Source of the DNA: Grimontia hollisae CIP 101886 | GTDB taxonomy: Bacteria; Pseudomonadota; Gammaproteobacteria; Enterobacterales; Vibrionaceae | Reading direction: 5' to 3' | NCBI RefSeq assembly: GCF_000176515.1 | Contig: NZ_ADAQ01000010.1 | Coordinates: 124,001 to 188,000, forward strand | Length of the DNA stretch: 64,000 bases | Shown here: positions 8,007 to 16,740 of the stretch, piece after piece | How the letters are laid out: every line of letters begins with the position of its first letter | Position numbering within the stretch: the first letter of the stretch is position 1 | The notes under the pieces: model-generated | Told to the model about the DNA's origin: nothing | Databases searched by the model: none | The model's input: the letters and a program-made list of their open reading frames with translations, nothing else | Position numbers and translations under genes: made by a program

Positions 8007-9557
8007 TTATTGTATTGGAGGATGGTGAGCATGCGTGCATGACTTCCCCATCAGCAATTTGCAAAAAACATTAAATGGCACAGGATCACCAAAATACGAG
8101 CCCTGGAGCATTTCAACACCAGATTTAATGAGGTAGTCCGCCTGCACTTTGGTTTCAATCCCCTCAGCCACGACGCGCAACTTCGATTCTCTGGCAAACG
8201 CAAGGATCGAATCCAGAATGGTGTTTTTGAAGTCTTCCATACCAATTCCGTCTACAAACATGCGATCGATTTTTATCGTATCGATATTAAGCACATGCAG
8301 GTAAGAAAAAGCCCCATAGCCCGTACCACAGTCATCTAACTTGATCGAGATCCCCTGTTCAGTGAGGGCTTCAATGCAAACGGCGGCCTTATTCAAATCA
8401 CCGAACTTGGTCCGCTCGGTGATTTCCAACGAAAGCAAGTGTGGATCAAGACTGGCGTCTGCGATTTTACTGAGAATTTTGTCTGCAGTATCTATTTTTT
8501 CCAGGTAGCTTGGCGACACATTAATGCTGACAAAGAAACCATCCGGCACGTCCAACGCTTTCACGTGGTGAAGGACATTGTCTATCAGCTGATCGGTGAT
8601 CCTATCTATGGTGCCATTTTGTTCAGCCAACGGAATAAACGTATCCGGCGGAATAAATTCGCCATCACTCGCCTGCCAACGAACCAATACTTCTGCACCA
8701 ACAATCTTGTAACCTTTTCCGTCTGGCATCACGATGGGTTGGTAAAAAGGCTTCAACGCATTGGACTCAATGGCTTCATCCAACAATCCCGTTAACCCTT
8801 TTCGCGAAGATTTGCTGAGCTCAACCCCCACTGCAACCAGCACACCAAACAACACGACCAGTGTAGAAAACAACACAACGAGATTGTTAACCAGATATTC
8901 AACCCCATCCTGATTGATATAGATGCGGACAGTGATGTTACCGTTCATTTCACTGTTGTAGACCTGACGATATAGTTTCTCGTTTGTCTGATACAGAGAT
9001 GTCTCGCGCCCATTAACCTCCGCCACCACGTAAAAGCATTTGTCGCAGTTAGAGAGGAAATTGCGGGGTTGCTGGAAAATAAAACGCAGTAGTCCTTTCT
9101 CATTATGGAAACGCATTTCTATGAACTGGTTATCATTCAATATCAGTGATATTGCATTGAACTCAATCCCGTTCTGGGGCTGAAATGCCAGCAGCTCCCG
9201 GTCTGTCTGCTGATTGTTATAGACAGAGCAGGACTCACCATTACTCAGGTACAAATCAACGTATTCAATAAAGAGATTGTTCTCTTTTGCCTGGTTCATC
9301 AGTTCAATGTCATTATCATCGCAAAGGTAGAGCAGTTTGCTGTCAAGCTCTCGCATAGCACCAAAGCTCTGCTGGTAAAGTTTCGAGTAAAATTCAGAAA
9401 GCGCAGAAACGTCTTCCTTGATCTTTTCCTCAACTAACCAATTCGAAACCACGAACTGCGATAAATACGCAAAAAGAACGGAAACCAGTATAATTGTCAG
9501 CGCGTTAACGTGTTTAGTGAGCCAATCCACCTGGGCTCCTGTTGTATCCCTAATCAT
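8007..9557 (-). CDS. CSS-motif EAL c-di-GMP phosphodiesterase
   Basis: The 516-residue membrane protein has TM1 (about 19-38), a periplasmic CSS-type sensor with cysteines at 79 and 110 (ESCSVY), TM2 (about 224-246) and a cytoplasmic EAL domain (about 259-505). The EAL signature is EVLVRW. Catalytic and metal residues appear intact in INVS, EITER, DDCGTGYG, IKIDR and AEGIE, so hydrolysis of c-di-GMP is expected. In characterised CSS-EAL proteins the cysteine pair senses periplasmic redox through the Dsb system and controls activity. No good Shine-Dalgarno precedes the ATG at 9557. It is divergent from another c-di-GMP gene. Confidence 0.93.
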   Translation of the reverse strand: MIRDTTGAQVDWLTKHVNALTIILVSVLFAYLSQFVVSNWLVEEKIKEDVSALSEFYSKLYQQSFGAMRELDSKLLYLCDDNDIELMNQAKENNLFIEYVDLYLSNGESCSVYNNQQTDRELLAFQPQNGIEFNAISLILNDNQFIEMRFHNEKGLLRFIFQQPRNFLSNCDKCFYVVAEVNGRETSLYQTNEKLYRQVYNSEMNGNITVRIYINQDGVEYLVNNLVVLFSTLVVLFGVLVAVGVELSKSSRKGLTGLLDEAIESNALKPFYQPIVMPDGKGYKIVGAEVLVRWQASDGEFIPPDTFIPLAEQNGTIDRITDQLIDNVLHHVKALDVPDGFFVSINVSPSYLEKIDTADKILSKIADASLDPHLLSLEITERTKFGDLNKAAVCIEALTEQGISIKLDDCGTGYGAFSYLHVLNIDTIKIDRMFVDGIGMEDFKNTILDSILAFARESKLRVVAEGIETKVQADYLIKSGVEMLQGSYFGDPVPFNVFCKLLMGKSCTHAHHPPIQ

Positions 9558-9877
9558 TGGTTTAAGGATAGGACAATTGGCAATAGAGTATTTGTGAGAA
9601 TACGAGACTATTTCAAATTAATGAGTCTCTAAGGTTTATCTATCCCCCTGTCTCACACACTTCATCATTCAACACCGCCTACGTTGAAAAGCGTCTCGGC
9701 TCTTGTTCTCTCCTCAGAGTTTCCTGTCAGTGTTTTAAACACTGTCCCAGATGGTTTACCTTACTGACGAACAGGACATTTTGAATTTGCAGTAAATTTA
9801 TTCTGTCTCACATTGCGATCTGTCGCATATGACTTAAACTTTTTTAGGATCACCTGACTCATTATTAAGGGTTTGTA
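9558..9877. promoter_or_regulatory. Divergent intergenic region with a near-perfect palindrome
   Basis: This 320-base gap separates two divergent c-di-GMP phosphodiesterase genes and has no credible gene. At 9728-9744 lies CAGTGTTTTAAACACTG, an inverted repeat with 8-base arms and a one-base spacer. That is the size and symmetry of a dimeric regulator site, placed so that it could act on either gene. Promoters must lie here, but no clear -35/-10 pair could be fixed. Confidence 0.45.
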
Positions 9878-12124
9878 TTGCCTATTGAACCGCCATATTC
9901 CGAAAGCCCATCCCATCACGATTTAAACACACCAAGGTTCAAATCTTTGGTGGGGATCGCTCTGGTATGTATGGCAATACTGATTTCCACGTTCATCTTG
10001 TATCGGAGTGCGCTGACTCGCCAGTTGGAGCTTCAGGATCAAATGCTCAACATAGAAGTGAACCGGGTTCAGCGCGCCATTGAAGTCAATTTGCAAAAAG
10101 AAGCCTATTTTCTCGTCTGGCTGGCAAACAACCTCCAGAATAAAGGAACAATCAATCAACAAATCTGGCAAAATGCTACTGATGGGATAGACCTTACCCA
10201 GCCTTTTTTTAACGGCATTTATTGGCAAGATCTCAACCAAGAAGTGGTGTGGACTGCACCGAATTCATTTCAGCCCACTCGTTTAGAAAGCGGCTGGCAA
10301 ATTGATCTCTCAACCAGGCTCAACAACATGCCAGTACTTTCCAACCTTTCCACGTCCAGCGTCAGGACGTTACCAGATGGAAACTTGTCGATAGAAATGC
10401 TTCATCCTGTCTATTTTGATGATCATATCGCAGGCTACCTGGGCGCAAGCTACAACATCAAGCGTATGCTGGAAGCGATTACGGTAGAATTTCTCAGTGC
10501 AGATCAACAGGTAGTACTTAGCGAGGGTACAAGGCCATTTTTTGGGGAATTGCCTGACGTTAGCAATGCCATCATGGATACCGTGGAAGTATCAGCATTG
10601 AATGGGGTGTGGCAACTGACGGTGTGGCAGCGGCCTGAGTTACACCAGACCTACTTTTCCCTCCCCATGCTGATATTTTTTGCTGGCCTGATTGTCACAG
10701 TACTTGCTGCTATTTCTCTATACCTTTTGGAAGTTAACATCATCTGGCGACGGGCCGAGTCTGAAACGGTTTACAAACTGAAAAAAGAGATTAACCAACG
10801 GCGTGAAATCGAAACACAATTGCAATTTACCGCAAACCATGATCCTCTAACACATCTGCCAAACCGTTTCGCCATGGAGTCTTACCTCAACCGGATACTT
10901 ACATCTGAGCATGACATTGTCCTGATGTGTGTAACGCTAGATAAGCTCCGCGAGATCAATGATATGTATAGTCATCTCGTAGCAGACCAATTGATCAGCG
11001 AATCTGCTAAACGATTCAAAACCGTGCTACCACCCCATGCGGTTTTGGCTCGAACAAGTCATGATCAATTTATGGTTGCCTGCGCGGGCATGTCACAACT
11101 GGAAGCAGAAATGCACGCAAACCAACTGCGCATGTGCCTGGAAGAAGAATTTTTTATCGAAGATAACGACATTCTCACGACCTGTGCAATTGGTATCGCC
11201 TATCGCTACAGCAATGATCTGCGTGCAGAACACTTGATACGCCACGCGGATACTGCCGCTAACAAAGCCCGCGTCTTGGGTAACCGCAAAGTAGTGGCAT
11301 ACAACCAAACCATGCAGGATCAACTCAATCACAAAAAAGACTTAGAACGCGCCATTCGCAAAGCGATCAATAACGATGAACTGGAACTCTATTTCCAGCC
11401 TCAGGTCGATCTCCGTACCCGCCAAATTGTGGGGGTTGAAGCACTGGTCCGGTGGGAATCCCAAAACGGTGCAGCCATCAGTCCCGGCATCATTATTAAA
11501 ACTGCCGAAGAAACTGGCTTGATGCAACGGTTGGGGCACTGGGTGATCGATACTGCACTCCGACATTTTTCACATATGCTGGATGAACGTTGTGCACCAA
11601 AATGTATTGCTATCAATGTCTCCGGACATGAATTCCAGGATGGCTATCTGGCCGACTACGTGATCCGCGCCATCAACCATTACGATATTCCACCAACGCG
11701 TGTGCAAATCGAACTCACCGAGCAGGTGTTCATAGAAAACCTGGAACGTAACCAGCATATTCTGAATCGTTTAACCGCATCAGGCATCAGTCTGGCGATT
11801 GATGATTTTGGCACTGGTTATTCCTCCCTCGCCTACCTCAAGCACTTCCCAGTGAACACAGTCAAGATTGATCGCGGCTTTATTAAAGATCTGCCCCGTT
11901 CAAAAGACGATTTGGTAATATGTCAGGCCGTGGTGAGCATGGCAAACCTGCTGCAATTGAAAGTTGTTGCAGAGGGTATTGAAACCATCGACCAACAGGA
12001 ACTACTTAGAAACATAGGGTGTAACTTCGCCCAAGGTCATTACTATTACCCGCCAATGACCGCCGAACAATTGATGACTGAGCTGAAAAAGCAAAGAGCC
12101 GGGCGTCTATACCCGGCATCTTGA
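9878..12124 (+). CDS. Membrane sensor with degenerate GGDEF and intact EAL domain
   Basis: The 748-residue protein has TM1 (about 23-43), a periplasmic sensor region of about 215 residues without a recognised motif, and TM2 (about 263-288). A GGDEF domain (about 320-480) has its signature replaced by SHDQF, so cyclase activity is unlikely. The EAL domain follows, with EALVRW near 519, INVSGHEF, ELTEQ, DDFGTGYSS, VKIDR and AEGIE all present. It should hydrolyse c-di-GMP, with the dead GGDEF perhaps binding GTP as a regulator. The start is TTG at 9878 with AAGGG six bases upstream. It is divergent from a CSS-EAL gene and convergent with yaeQ. Confidence 0.92.
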   Translation: MPIEPPYSESPSHHDLNTPRFKSLVGIALVCMAILISTFILYRSALTRQLELQDQMLNIEVNRVQRAIEVNLQKEAYFLVWLANNLQNKGTINQQIWQNATDGIDLTQPFFNGIYWQDLNQEVVWTAPNSFQPTRLESGWQIDLSTRLNNMPVLSNLSTSSVRTLPDGNLSIEMLHPVYFDDHIAGYLGASYNIKRMLEAITVEFLSADQQVVLSEGTRPFFGELPDVSNAIMDTVEVSALNGVWQLTVWQRPELHQTYFSLPMLIFFAGLIVTVLAAISLYLLEVNIIWRRAESETVYKLKKEINQRREIETQLQFTANHDPLTHLPNRFAMESYLNRILTSEHDIVLMCVTLDKLREINDMYSHLVADQLISESAKRFKTVLPPHAVLARTSHDQFMVACAGMSQLEAEMHANQLRMCLEEEFFIEDNDILTTCAIGIAYRYSNDLRAEHLIRHADTAANKARVLGNRKVVAYNQTMQDQLNHKKDLERAIRKAINNDELELYFQPQVDLRTRQIVGVEALVRWESQNGAAISPGIIIKTAEETGLMQRLGHWVIDTALRHFSHMLDERCAPKCIAINVSGHEFQDGYLADYVIRAINHYDIPPTRVQIELTEQVFIENLERNQHILNRLTASGISLAIDDFGTGYSSLAYLKHFPVNTVKIDRGFIKDLPRSKDDLVICQAVVSMANLLQLKVVAEGIETIDQQELLRNIGCNFAQGHYYYPPMTAEQLMTELKKQRAGRLYPAS

Positions 12125-12175
12125 TATTACCCACCCATAATTGTCTGCATTTTTATACGCAAAATGCAAAGCAAT

Positions 12176-12724
12176 TTATGCTGCCGCGGTCTTCCACACG
12201 TCCGGCTGAATGGCAATCACTGAATTCCCAACCGAAAACCAAATCTGGCCATCTTCGATGGTTGACTGAATGGTCATGTTCCGGCTACTTGCAGCTGCTG
12301 CAACATCCAAGATTTCATCCATGATATTAATCACGGTCAGGTTCCTGAATGGAAACAGCTTGTTGAGCATTTGCGATTTCCACACACTGGCAGCATTGTC
12401 ACCATACGTGAACAACACCACTTCCTTCGCTTGGGTGCAGGCTTTCTTCAAACGTTTTTCATCTGGCAGCCCCAGTTCTACCCAAAGTTCAATGTCGTCG
12501 CTGTAGTTTTTAATCCAAAGTTCAGGTTCTGAGTCTTCACAAAGACCTTTCGTGAATTGCAGCCGCTCATCGGCATACATGGTCCATGCCAGCAGACGAA
12601 GCATCATACGTTGTTCGGTTTCTGACGGGTGCTGCGCCAGCGTCACAGTGTGGTCAAGATATACATTTCTCGACATGTCTGCGACATTAATGGAAGCTTT
12701 GTACACCGTTGCTTTAAGTGCCAT
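12176..12724 (-). CDS. yaeQ: YaeQ family protein
   Basis: The 182-residue protein matches E. coli YaeQ along its length: MALKATVYKASINVAD, TLAQHPSETEQRMMLRLLAW, YADERLQFTKGLCEDSEPELW, ELGLPDEKRLKKACTQA and TIEDGQIWFS. YaeQ has a PD-(D/E)XK-like fold; it was once proposed to compensate for RfaH loss, a claim later disputed, so its function is open. It is the last gene of a minus-strand group after yceH and a GIY-YIG gene and converges with the phosphodiesterase gene. A weak AT-rich hairpin (TGCATTTT/AAAATGCA, 12146-12168) lies between the two stops. Confidence 0.95.
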   Translation of the reverse strand: MALKATVYKASINVADMSRNVYLDHTVTLAQHPSETEQRMMLRLLAWTMYADERLQFTKGLCEDSEPELWIKNYSDDIELWVELGLPDEKRLKKACTQAKEVVLFTYGDNAASVWKSQMLNKLFPFRNLTVINIMDEILDVAAAASSRNMTIQSTIEDGQIWFSVGNSVIAIQPDVWKTAAA

Positions 12725-12738
12725 GGTTTATACCCACT

Positions 12739-13062
12739 CTAAATTCTGTCGTTTAATAAGACCTGTATACCGTCGTATTCCTTGCAAAGGCGCTCTTTTT
12801 CCCGCTTAGTTAGCCGCTTTATTTTCCACTCCAGCGACATCGCCTGCTGTTTTGTTCCTGCTTCGTACGACCAGGCTAAGGTAAGGGGCTGCTTTCCTCT
12901 CAAGTACTTAGCAGTTTTCATGCCATTCTGTTGGTGCTCATTAAGCCGACGGACAACATCTGTGGTAACGCCACAATACAGAGAATTATCGCGTGCGCGG
13001 ATAAGGTAAACATACCAAGGCGAGTCAGATCCTGGTATGTCGCTGGATAGCGTTAAGCTCAT
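12739..13062 (-). CDS. GIY-YIG domain protein (YhbQ-like)
   Basis: A 107-residue protein consisting of one GIY-YIG nuclease-fold domain. The motif appears as WYVYLIRARDNSLYCGVTTD, followed by RRLNEHQ, KYLRGKQPLTLAW and KIKRLTKREKERL, as in E. coli YhbQ (UPF0213). GIY-YIG domains coordinate a metal and cleave DNA in dedicated nucleases. The cellular substrate of stand-alone YhbQ proteins is not settled, though DNA-repair roles have been proposed. It sits 15 bases upstream of yaeQ and downstream of yceH on the same strand. Confidence 0.93.
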   Translation of the reverse strand: MSLTLSSDIPGSDSPWYVYLIRARDNSLYCGVTTDVVRRLNEHQQNGMKTAKYLRGKQPLTLAWSYEAGTKQQAMSLEWKIKRLTKREKERLCKEYDGIQVLLNDRI

Positions 13063-13086
13063 GACAAAGGAATGCCTGGTTTCAAC

Positions 13087-13728
13087 TCACAGATCCTGAT
13101 TATCCATCAGTTGGTTGACCAGTGCTTTCAGTTCAGCCACTTCATGCTCAAGGGCTTCGACACGTGCAGCCAACGAATGGTCACTGCTTTCTGATGGGGT
13201 TGATGTGGTTGGCTGCATGTCTGGTACTTCGCTGCCAAACAGGTGAATGTAACGGCTTTCACGTTTGCCCGGTTCACGTGGCAATTGGGCAACATGCCCT
13301 TTTTCCACTAATTGACCTAATACAGATTCTACTTGCTGTACATCAGAGAATTCGCAAAGGCGGTTAGTGCGGGTACGCAGTTCACCCGGTGTTTGTGGGC
13401 CACGGAGCAACAGCACGCAAACAATGCCCTTTTCCTGTTTGGAAAGTTGCAATGACCCAAATTCGGTATTGCAAAAACGGTGTTGATACTTAGTCACACG
13501 ACTGCCAAACCCTTCCAGATCGCTGACAAGGCGTTTAGATTTCAATGAGTCGACAGCATCAAGCACTTCAGCTTCCGTCAGCGAATACACCGGATCGCGG
13601 TTGCTTTTTTGGTTCACGGCAGTTGTCAGGCTGTTGAGCGTTAACGGGTAGAGATCTGGCGTGGTGACTTCCTTTTCTAATAAACAGCCAACCACACGCA
13701 TTTCGTACGGGGTGAGTTCAATTGCCAT
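13087..13728 (-). CDS. yceH: YceH family protein (DUF480)
   Basis: The 213-residue protein starts ELTPYEMRVVGCLLEKEVTTPD and continues YPLTLNSLTTAVNQKSNRDPV, the diagnostic start of YceH. Two winged-helix units are expected (residues 1-85 and about 95-165, LLRGPQTPGELRTRTNRLCEF). The C-terminus carries a predicted short coiled coil (AARVEALEHEVAELKALVNQL). The wHTH domains suggest nucleic-acid binding, but no regulon is established. It heads the yceH/GIY-YIG/yaeQ group and is divergent from a bactofilin gene. Confidence 0.94.
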   Translation of the reverse strand: MAIELTPYEMRVVGCLLEKEVTTPDLYPLTLNSLTTAVNQKSNRDPVYSLTEAEVLDAVDSLKSKRLVSDLEGFGSRVTKYQHRFCNTEFGSLQLSKQEKGIVCVLLLRGPQTPGELRTRTNRLCEFSDVQQVESVLGQLVEKGHVAQLPREPGKRESRYIHLFGSEVPDMQPTTSTPSESSDHSLAARVEALEHEVAELKALVNQLMDNQDL

Positions 13729-14017
13729 ATTTTAATACCTTAGATGGATCCCATGCAGCGGTTTATATCAACCAACGCTTTCAACGGCAACTTAACCAGT
13801 GACTATTTAACGATTCCGTGATGTAACAGCACGATGTTCCGCTACTCGATCTAGCAAAATGCGCACATGCCTGTCTTACAGATGTGATTTTGACTCAACA
13901 AAACAAGATTCTGTCACGATACTTATCAGTTTTCCTATACTCTCTCATATATATTGCTGTTTTACGTTGTAAACAAGGGCGTCACTTATCCTTATTTGGC
14001 GCTGAAAGGAGAGTGAA

Positions 14018-14452
14018 ATGGGTGTGTTTGGAAAGAAAACTGCATCTAGCCCATGCCTATCCTTGATTTCGAAAGAGTGCCGCATTGTTGGCGAATTCGA
14101 TCTGCAAGGTGACATCCAATTTGACGGCCAAGGGGAAGGCTCAGTCATTAACGCACGAAATGTTGTTATCTCCTCTACTGGCCACTTTAGCGGGGATATC
14201 TGCGCAGATCACATCACCATCAACGGTCTTGTTGAAGGCACCTGTACAGCCCGTGAAGTCAATATTCTTAGCTGCGGCAAAATGAAAGGCGTGATCCACA
14301 GTGAGCAACTCACCATTGCAAAAGGCGGGTGCTTGATGGGTGAAAACAAGCTGAAAGAAGAGCTGTCCCTAAAAGTGGTGAATGGCAAGCCTTCCACACA
14401 AGCAAAACCCGCCCCTTCCTCTGAAGTAAAGAAAAACACTGCATCTGACTAA
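14018..14452 (+). CDS. Bactofilin (polymer-forming cytoskeletal protein)
   Basis: The 144-residue protein has the bactofilin (DUF583) pattern: a short N-terminal tail, then a repetitive beta-helix core (about 18-115) with hydrophobic/glycine periodicity (IVGEFDLQGDIQFDGQGEG, ITINGLVEGTCTAREVNI, MKGVIHSEQLTIAKGGCLMG). A low-complexity Ser/Pro/Lys tail follows. Bactofilins polymerise without nucleotide and scaffold envelope or cell-shape enzymes, often linked to peptidoglycan hydrolases or stalk and motility structures. A strong AAGGAG lies eight bases before ATG. It is followed by a 13-base-arm hairpin and a small acidic-protein gene. Confidence 0.93.
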   Translation: MGVFGKKTASSPCLSLISKECRIVGEFDLQGDIQFDGQGEGSVINARNVVISSTGHFSGDICADHITINGLVEGTCTAREVNILSCGKMKGVIHSEQLTIAKGGCLMGENKLKEELSLKVVNGKPSTQAKPAPSSEVKKNTASD

Positions 14453-14467
14453 ACTGCGCGTAATTGA

Positions 14468-14504
14468 TCAACAGTTGAAATCGTGGATCGCTTTCAACTG
14501 TTGA
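14468..14504 (+). repeat. Perfect 13-base inverted repeat between two genes
   Basis: TCAACAGTTGAAA at 14468-14480 is exactly complementary to TTTCAACTGTTGA at 14492-14504, with an 11-base loop. It lies 16 bases after the bactofilin stop and about 57 bases before the next start. It lacks a T-run, so it may act as an mRNA 3'-end stabiliser, a partial terminator or a regulator site. Confidence 0.7.
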
Positions 14505-14560
14505 CTTCATCCCCCAGCCCTATACGATGCGCGAAAATATGTTATTTCGGAAGTATCAAG

Positions 14561-14995
14561 ATGTCTGAACAAGCAAACCAAGCAGAAGAAACAGTGAAAC
14601 TGGAAGACCTATCTCCAGAGCTCCAGCAAGTTATTAACTATGAGCAAGTTCCTGCTGAACTATTCACCATGCTGGCTTCCATCCATGAAGCATCAGAAAG
14701 TGTTGTCCGTGAAGCTTGGGATACCATGCCTGCTAGCGCACAAAATATTCTGGACAACTTCGAGCAATTCCATGCGCTGGTTAGCCTGAGCCAAAGCTAC
14801 GCCGGCCTTGATTTCATGCAAGAGACTCAGGACATGAAATTCGACGACATGGATGACGAACAAACACAAGAGTATAAGGCCATTTTACTGGATAAGCTGC
14901 TGCACAATTGCGTAAAAGATCTGGTGAAACAACTGAAGCAAGCCCGCTTAAAGCCTGCAATGAAGCGCGAATTCCGCGAAATTTTCACTCAATAA
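14561..14995 (+). CDS. Small acidic protein, possibly DUF3069
   Basis: The 144-residue protein has no signal peptide or membrane segment and is rich in Glu, Gln, Asp and Leu. It reads as mostly helical (LEDLSPELQQVINYEQVPAEL, ASAQNILDNFEQFHALVSLS, LLHNCVKDLVKQLKQARL). I recall a Vibrionaceae family, DUF3069, with a very similar pattern, but this is from memory. The ATG at 14561 is preceded by GGAAG; an upstream in-frame start at 14483 has no good ribosome site and would include the hairpin. The gene ends at a very strong terminator. Its function is unknown, and I see no catalytic motif. Confidence 0.82.
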   Translation: MSEQANQAEETVKLEDLSPELQQVINYEQVPAELFTMLASIHEASESVVREAWDTMPASAQNILDNFEQFHALVSLSQSYAGLDFMQETQDMKFDDMDDEQTQEYKAILLDKLLHNCVKDLVKQLKQARLKPAMKREFREIFTQ

Positions 14996-15010
14996 ATTCG
15001 GTTGTTATTT

Positions 15011-15044
15011 AAAAAAGGAGGTGACGATTCACCTCCTTTTTTGT
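15011..15044 (+). terminator. Strong Rho-independent terminator
   Basis: A 14-base perfect stem (AAAAAAGGAGGTGA with TCACCTCCTTTTTT) and a 4-base loop CGAT. It lies 16 bases after the stop of the small acidic-protein gene, and the T-run is part of the second arm. Confidence 0.95.
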
Positions 15045-15347
15045 TTGCTGATTTACTAAATGGTTTTCTATATCCACAGAATAAAGCTTTTAAAAATGAG
15101 CATGCCAAGGAATGATGGGATGTAAAATTGGTTTTCATTATTGACATTACGATATTTTAAGGATTGGCATAATCGATGCGATTTAATTTGATGACACACA
15201 TCGAATAAATCACAGATAAAACACCAATAATACTAAAAGTGTTAGTCATCTCACCAATGAGACATTGATTGCATTACAGATGGTAGCTATAAGATTCGGC
15301 TCTTATAAAAAATTGGTTGTATTAATAATTAATGAGTCAATGAGTCT
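15045..15347 (+). promoter_or_regulatory. AT-rich upstream region of the envelope operon
   Basis: About 300 AT-rich bases without a credible gene lie between a strong terminator and the COG3014-like lipoprotein. TTGACA at 15142 and CATAAT at 15169 resemble promoter boxes but are 21 bases apart, too far for a standard sigma-70 promoter. A short hairpin, CTCACCAATGAG, lies near 15250. The start ATG at 15348 has no strong Shine-Dalgarno. Confidence 0.3.
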
Positions 15348-16730
15348 ATGAAAATCAAATTAGTTAGCAGTGTAATTAGTATTGTCATGCTGTCCGGCTG
15401 TACAAGTATGATGCAGAAAAACGACTTCGATAGTTTTAATTCTAAGCTTGATGCTGGTGATTATGCGGGTGCATCTCAGGTAGCACTCGATCATGCAGGT
15501 TACGACAAAAAGTCAGGAGAAACAGATGACCTACTTTGGACGTTGCAAGCTGGCGCAAGTTTAAACTATGCCGGTGACTACGCATTATCGACCAAGTTAC
15601 TTGATGCAACTGAAACCATGATGAAAGAAGAAGACACCGAAAGCACAGTTTCTGAAGGTGCAGAGCTTATTGGTTCAATGGTTGGCAATGATGCAATGCT
15701 GGATTATGAGCAGGCGCATTACGACGGTATCATGACTAACACAATTAAAGCATGGAACTTCATAGCAACTCATGATTATCAAAATGCCCGCGTAGAGCTT
15801 AACAGGGCCGAGGAGCGTCAGCGTCGAGCTGCCCAACATTTTGCGGATATTATCAAAGAGCGAAATGAAGAGATACAGTCAGAAGCTGGTGAATCGGAAG
15901 TGTTGATTAAACAAACAATGGCATCGGATGCGACAAAAAAAGCACTAAAACAAGCAGGAATTGAACAAGGTCAATGGAAACCTTATGAGGGCTACGTAAA
16001 CCCTTTTACCACTTATTCTTACGGCCTTAATTTACTCGTTACTGGCAAATCTAAGTCAGATTTTGAAAAAGCATCCAACTCATTTAAACGCGTGTATTCT
16101 CTTACTGGTTCGCTTGCAGCCAAAGCAGACTATCAGTTAGCACGTAGCATGGCGAAAAGCCGAAGCCAATCAACGCTTGATAATCAAGTCTGGGTAATTT
16201 TCGAAAATGGTAAATCGACAGTAAAAGAAGAGCGCCGCATTGACCTGCCAATTTTCTTATTTTCTAACAATGTCTCTTATGCTGGTATTGCTCTCCCTAC
16301 ATTGAAAGAGCGCGGTGTTGCTTTTGATAGCATTACAGTGAATGGCTCAAAAACCGATACCATCGCAGACATGGACAAGATTATTAGCGCCGAATTTGAT
16401 CAGGATTTCCCTTATATCTTAGCACGTGAAATTACACGAGTGACGTTGAAGACTATCGCTCAAAAGCAAATTAAAGATGAAAACGCTCTATTTGGTAATG
16501 CATTGGCAATTATCCAAATGGCGACAACGGGAGCTGATATTCGAACATTCTCCGCACTACCAAGCGAGTATCAGGCAACTCGAGTCACGGCTAAAAACAA
16601 GATGGTTGAGATTAAAGCAGGAACTTTCACGATTCCTGTTGAGCTCGATACTGAATCTAAAAAACACATTATCTACGTGAAAGCGATTTCTCCGTTAGTC
16701 GCACCATCCGTCAAAGTCGTAAATATTTAG
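15348..16730 (+). CDS. COG3014-like outer-membrane lipoprotein with TPR-like region
   Basis: The 460-residue lipoprotein has signal MKIKLVSSVISIVMLSGC with lipobox LSGC (Cys18). Threonine follows the Cys, so outer-membrane sorting is expected. Residues about 30-270 look helical and TPR-like (DYAGASQVALDHAGYDK, HDYQNARVELNRAEERQRRAAQHF, ADYQLARSMAKSRS). The remaining part is more beta-rich (VWVIFENGKSTVKEERRIDLPIF). It resembles the uncharacterised lipoprotein group COG3014. It is the first of four co-oriented genes, ten bases upstream of an LpoB-like lipoprotein gene. No enzymatic motif is visible; a scaffold or assembly role is inferred from the TPR-like part and its neighbours. Confidence 0.85.
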   Translation: MKIKLVSSVISIVMLSGCTSMMQKNDFDSFNSKLDAGDYAGASQVALDHAGYDKKSGETDDLLWTLQAGASLNYAGDYALSTKLLDATETMMKEEDTESTVSEGAELIGSMVGNDAMLDYEQAHYDGIMTNTIKAWNFIATHDYQNARVELNRAEERQRRAAQHFADIIKERNEEIQSEAGESEVLIKQTMASDATKKALKQAGIEQGQWKPYEGYVNPFTTYSYGLNLLVTGKSKSDFEKASNSFKRVYSLTGSLAAKADYQLARSMAKSRSQSTLDNQVWVIFENGKSTVKEERRIDLPIFLFSNNVSYAGIALPTLKERGVAFDSITVNGSKTDTIADMDKIISAEFDQDFPYILAREITRVTLKTIAQKQIKDENALFGNALAIIQMATTGADIRTFSALPSEYQATRVTAKNKMVEIKAGTFTIPVELDTESKKHIIYVKAISPLVAPSVKVVNI

Positions 16731-16740
16731 GGGCAACAAG

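Noticed and set aside
12099..12119. GCCGGG/CCCGGC hairpin at the end of the EAL gene
   Set aside because: The stem lies inside the coding region and has no T-run, so it is not claimed as a terminator.
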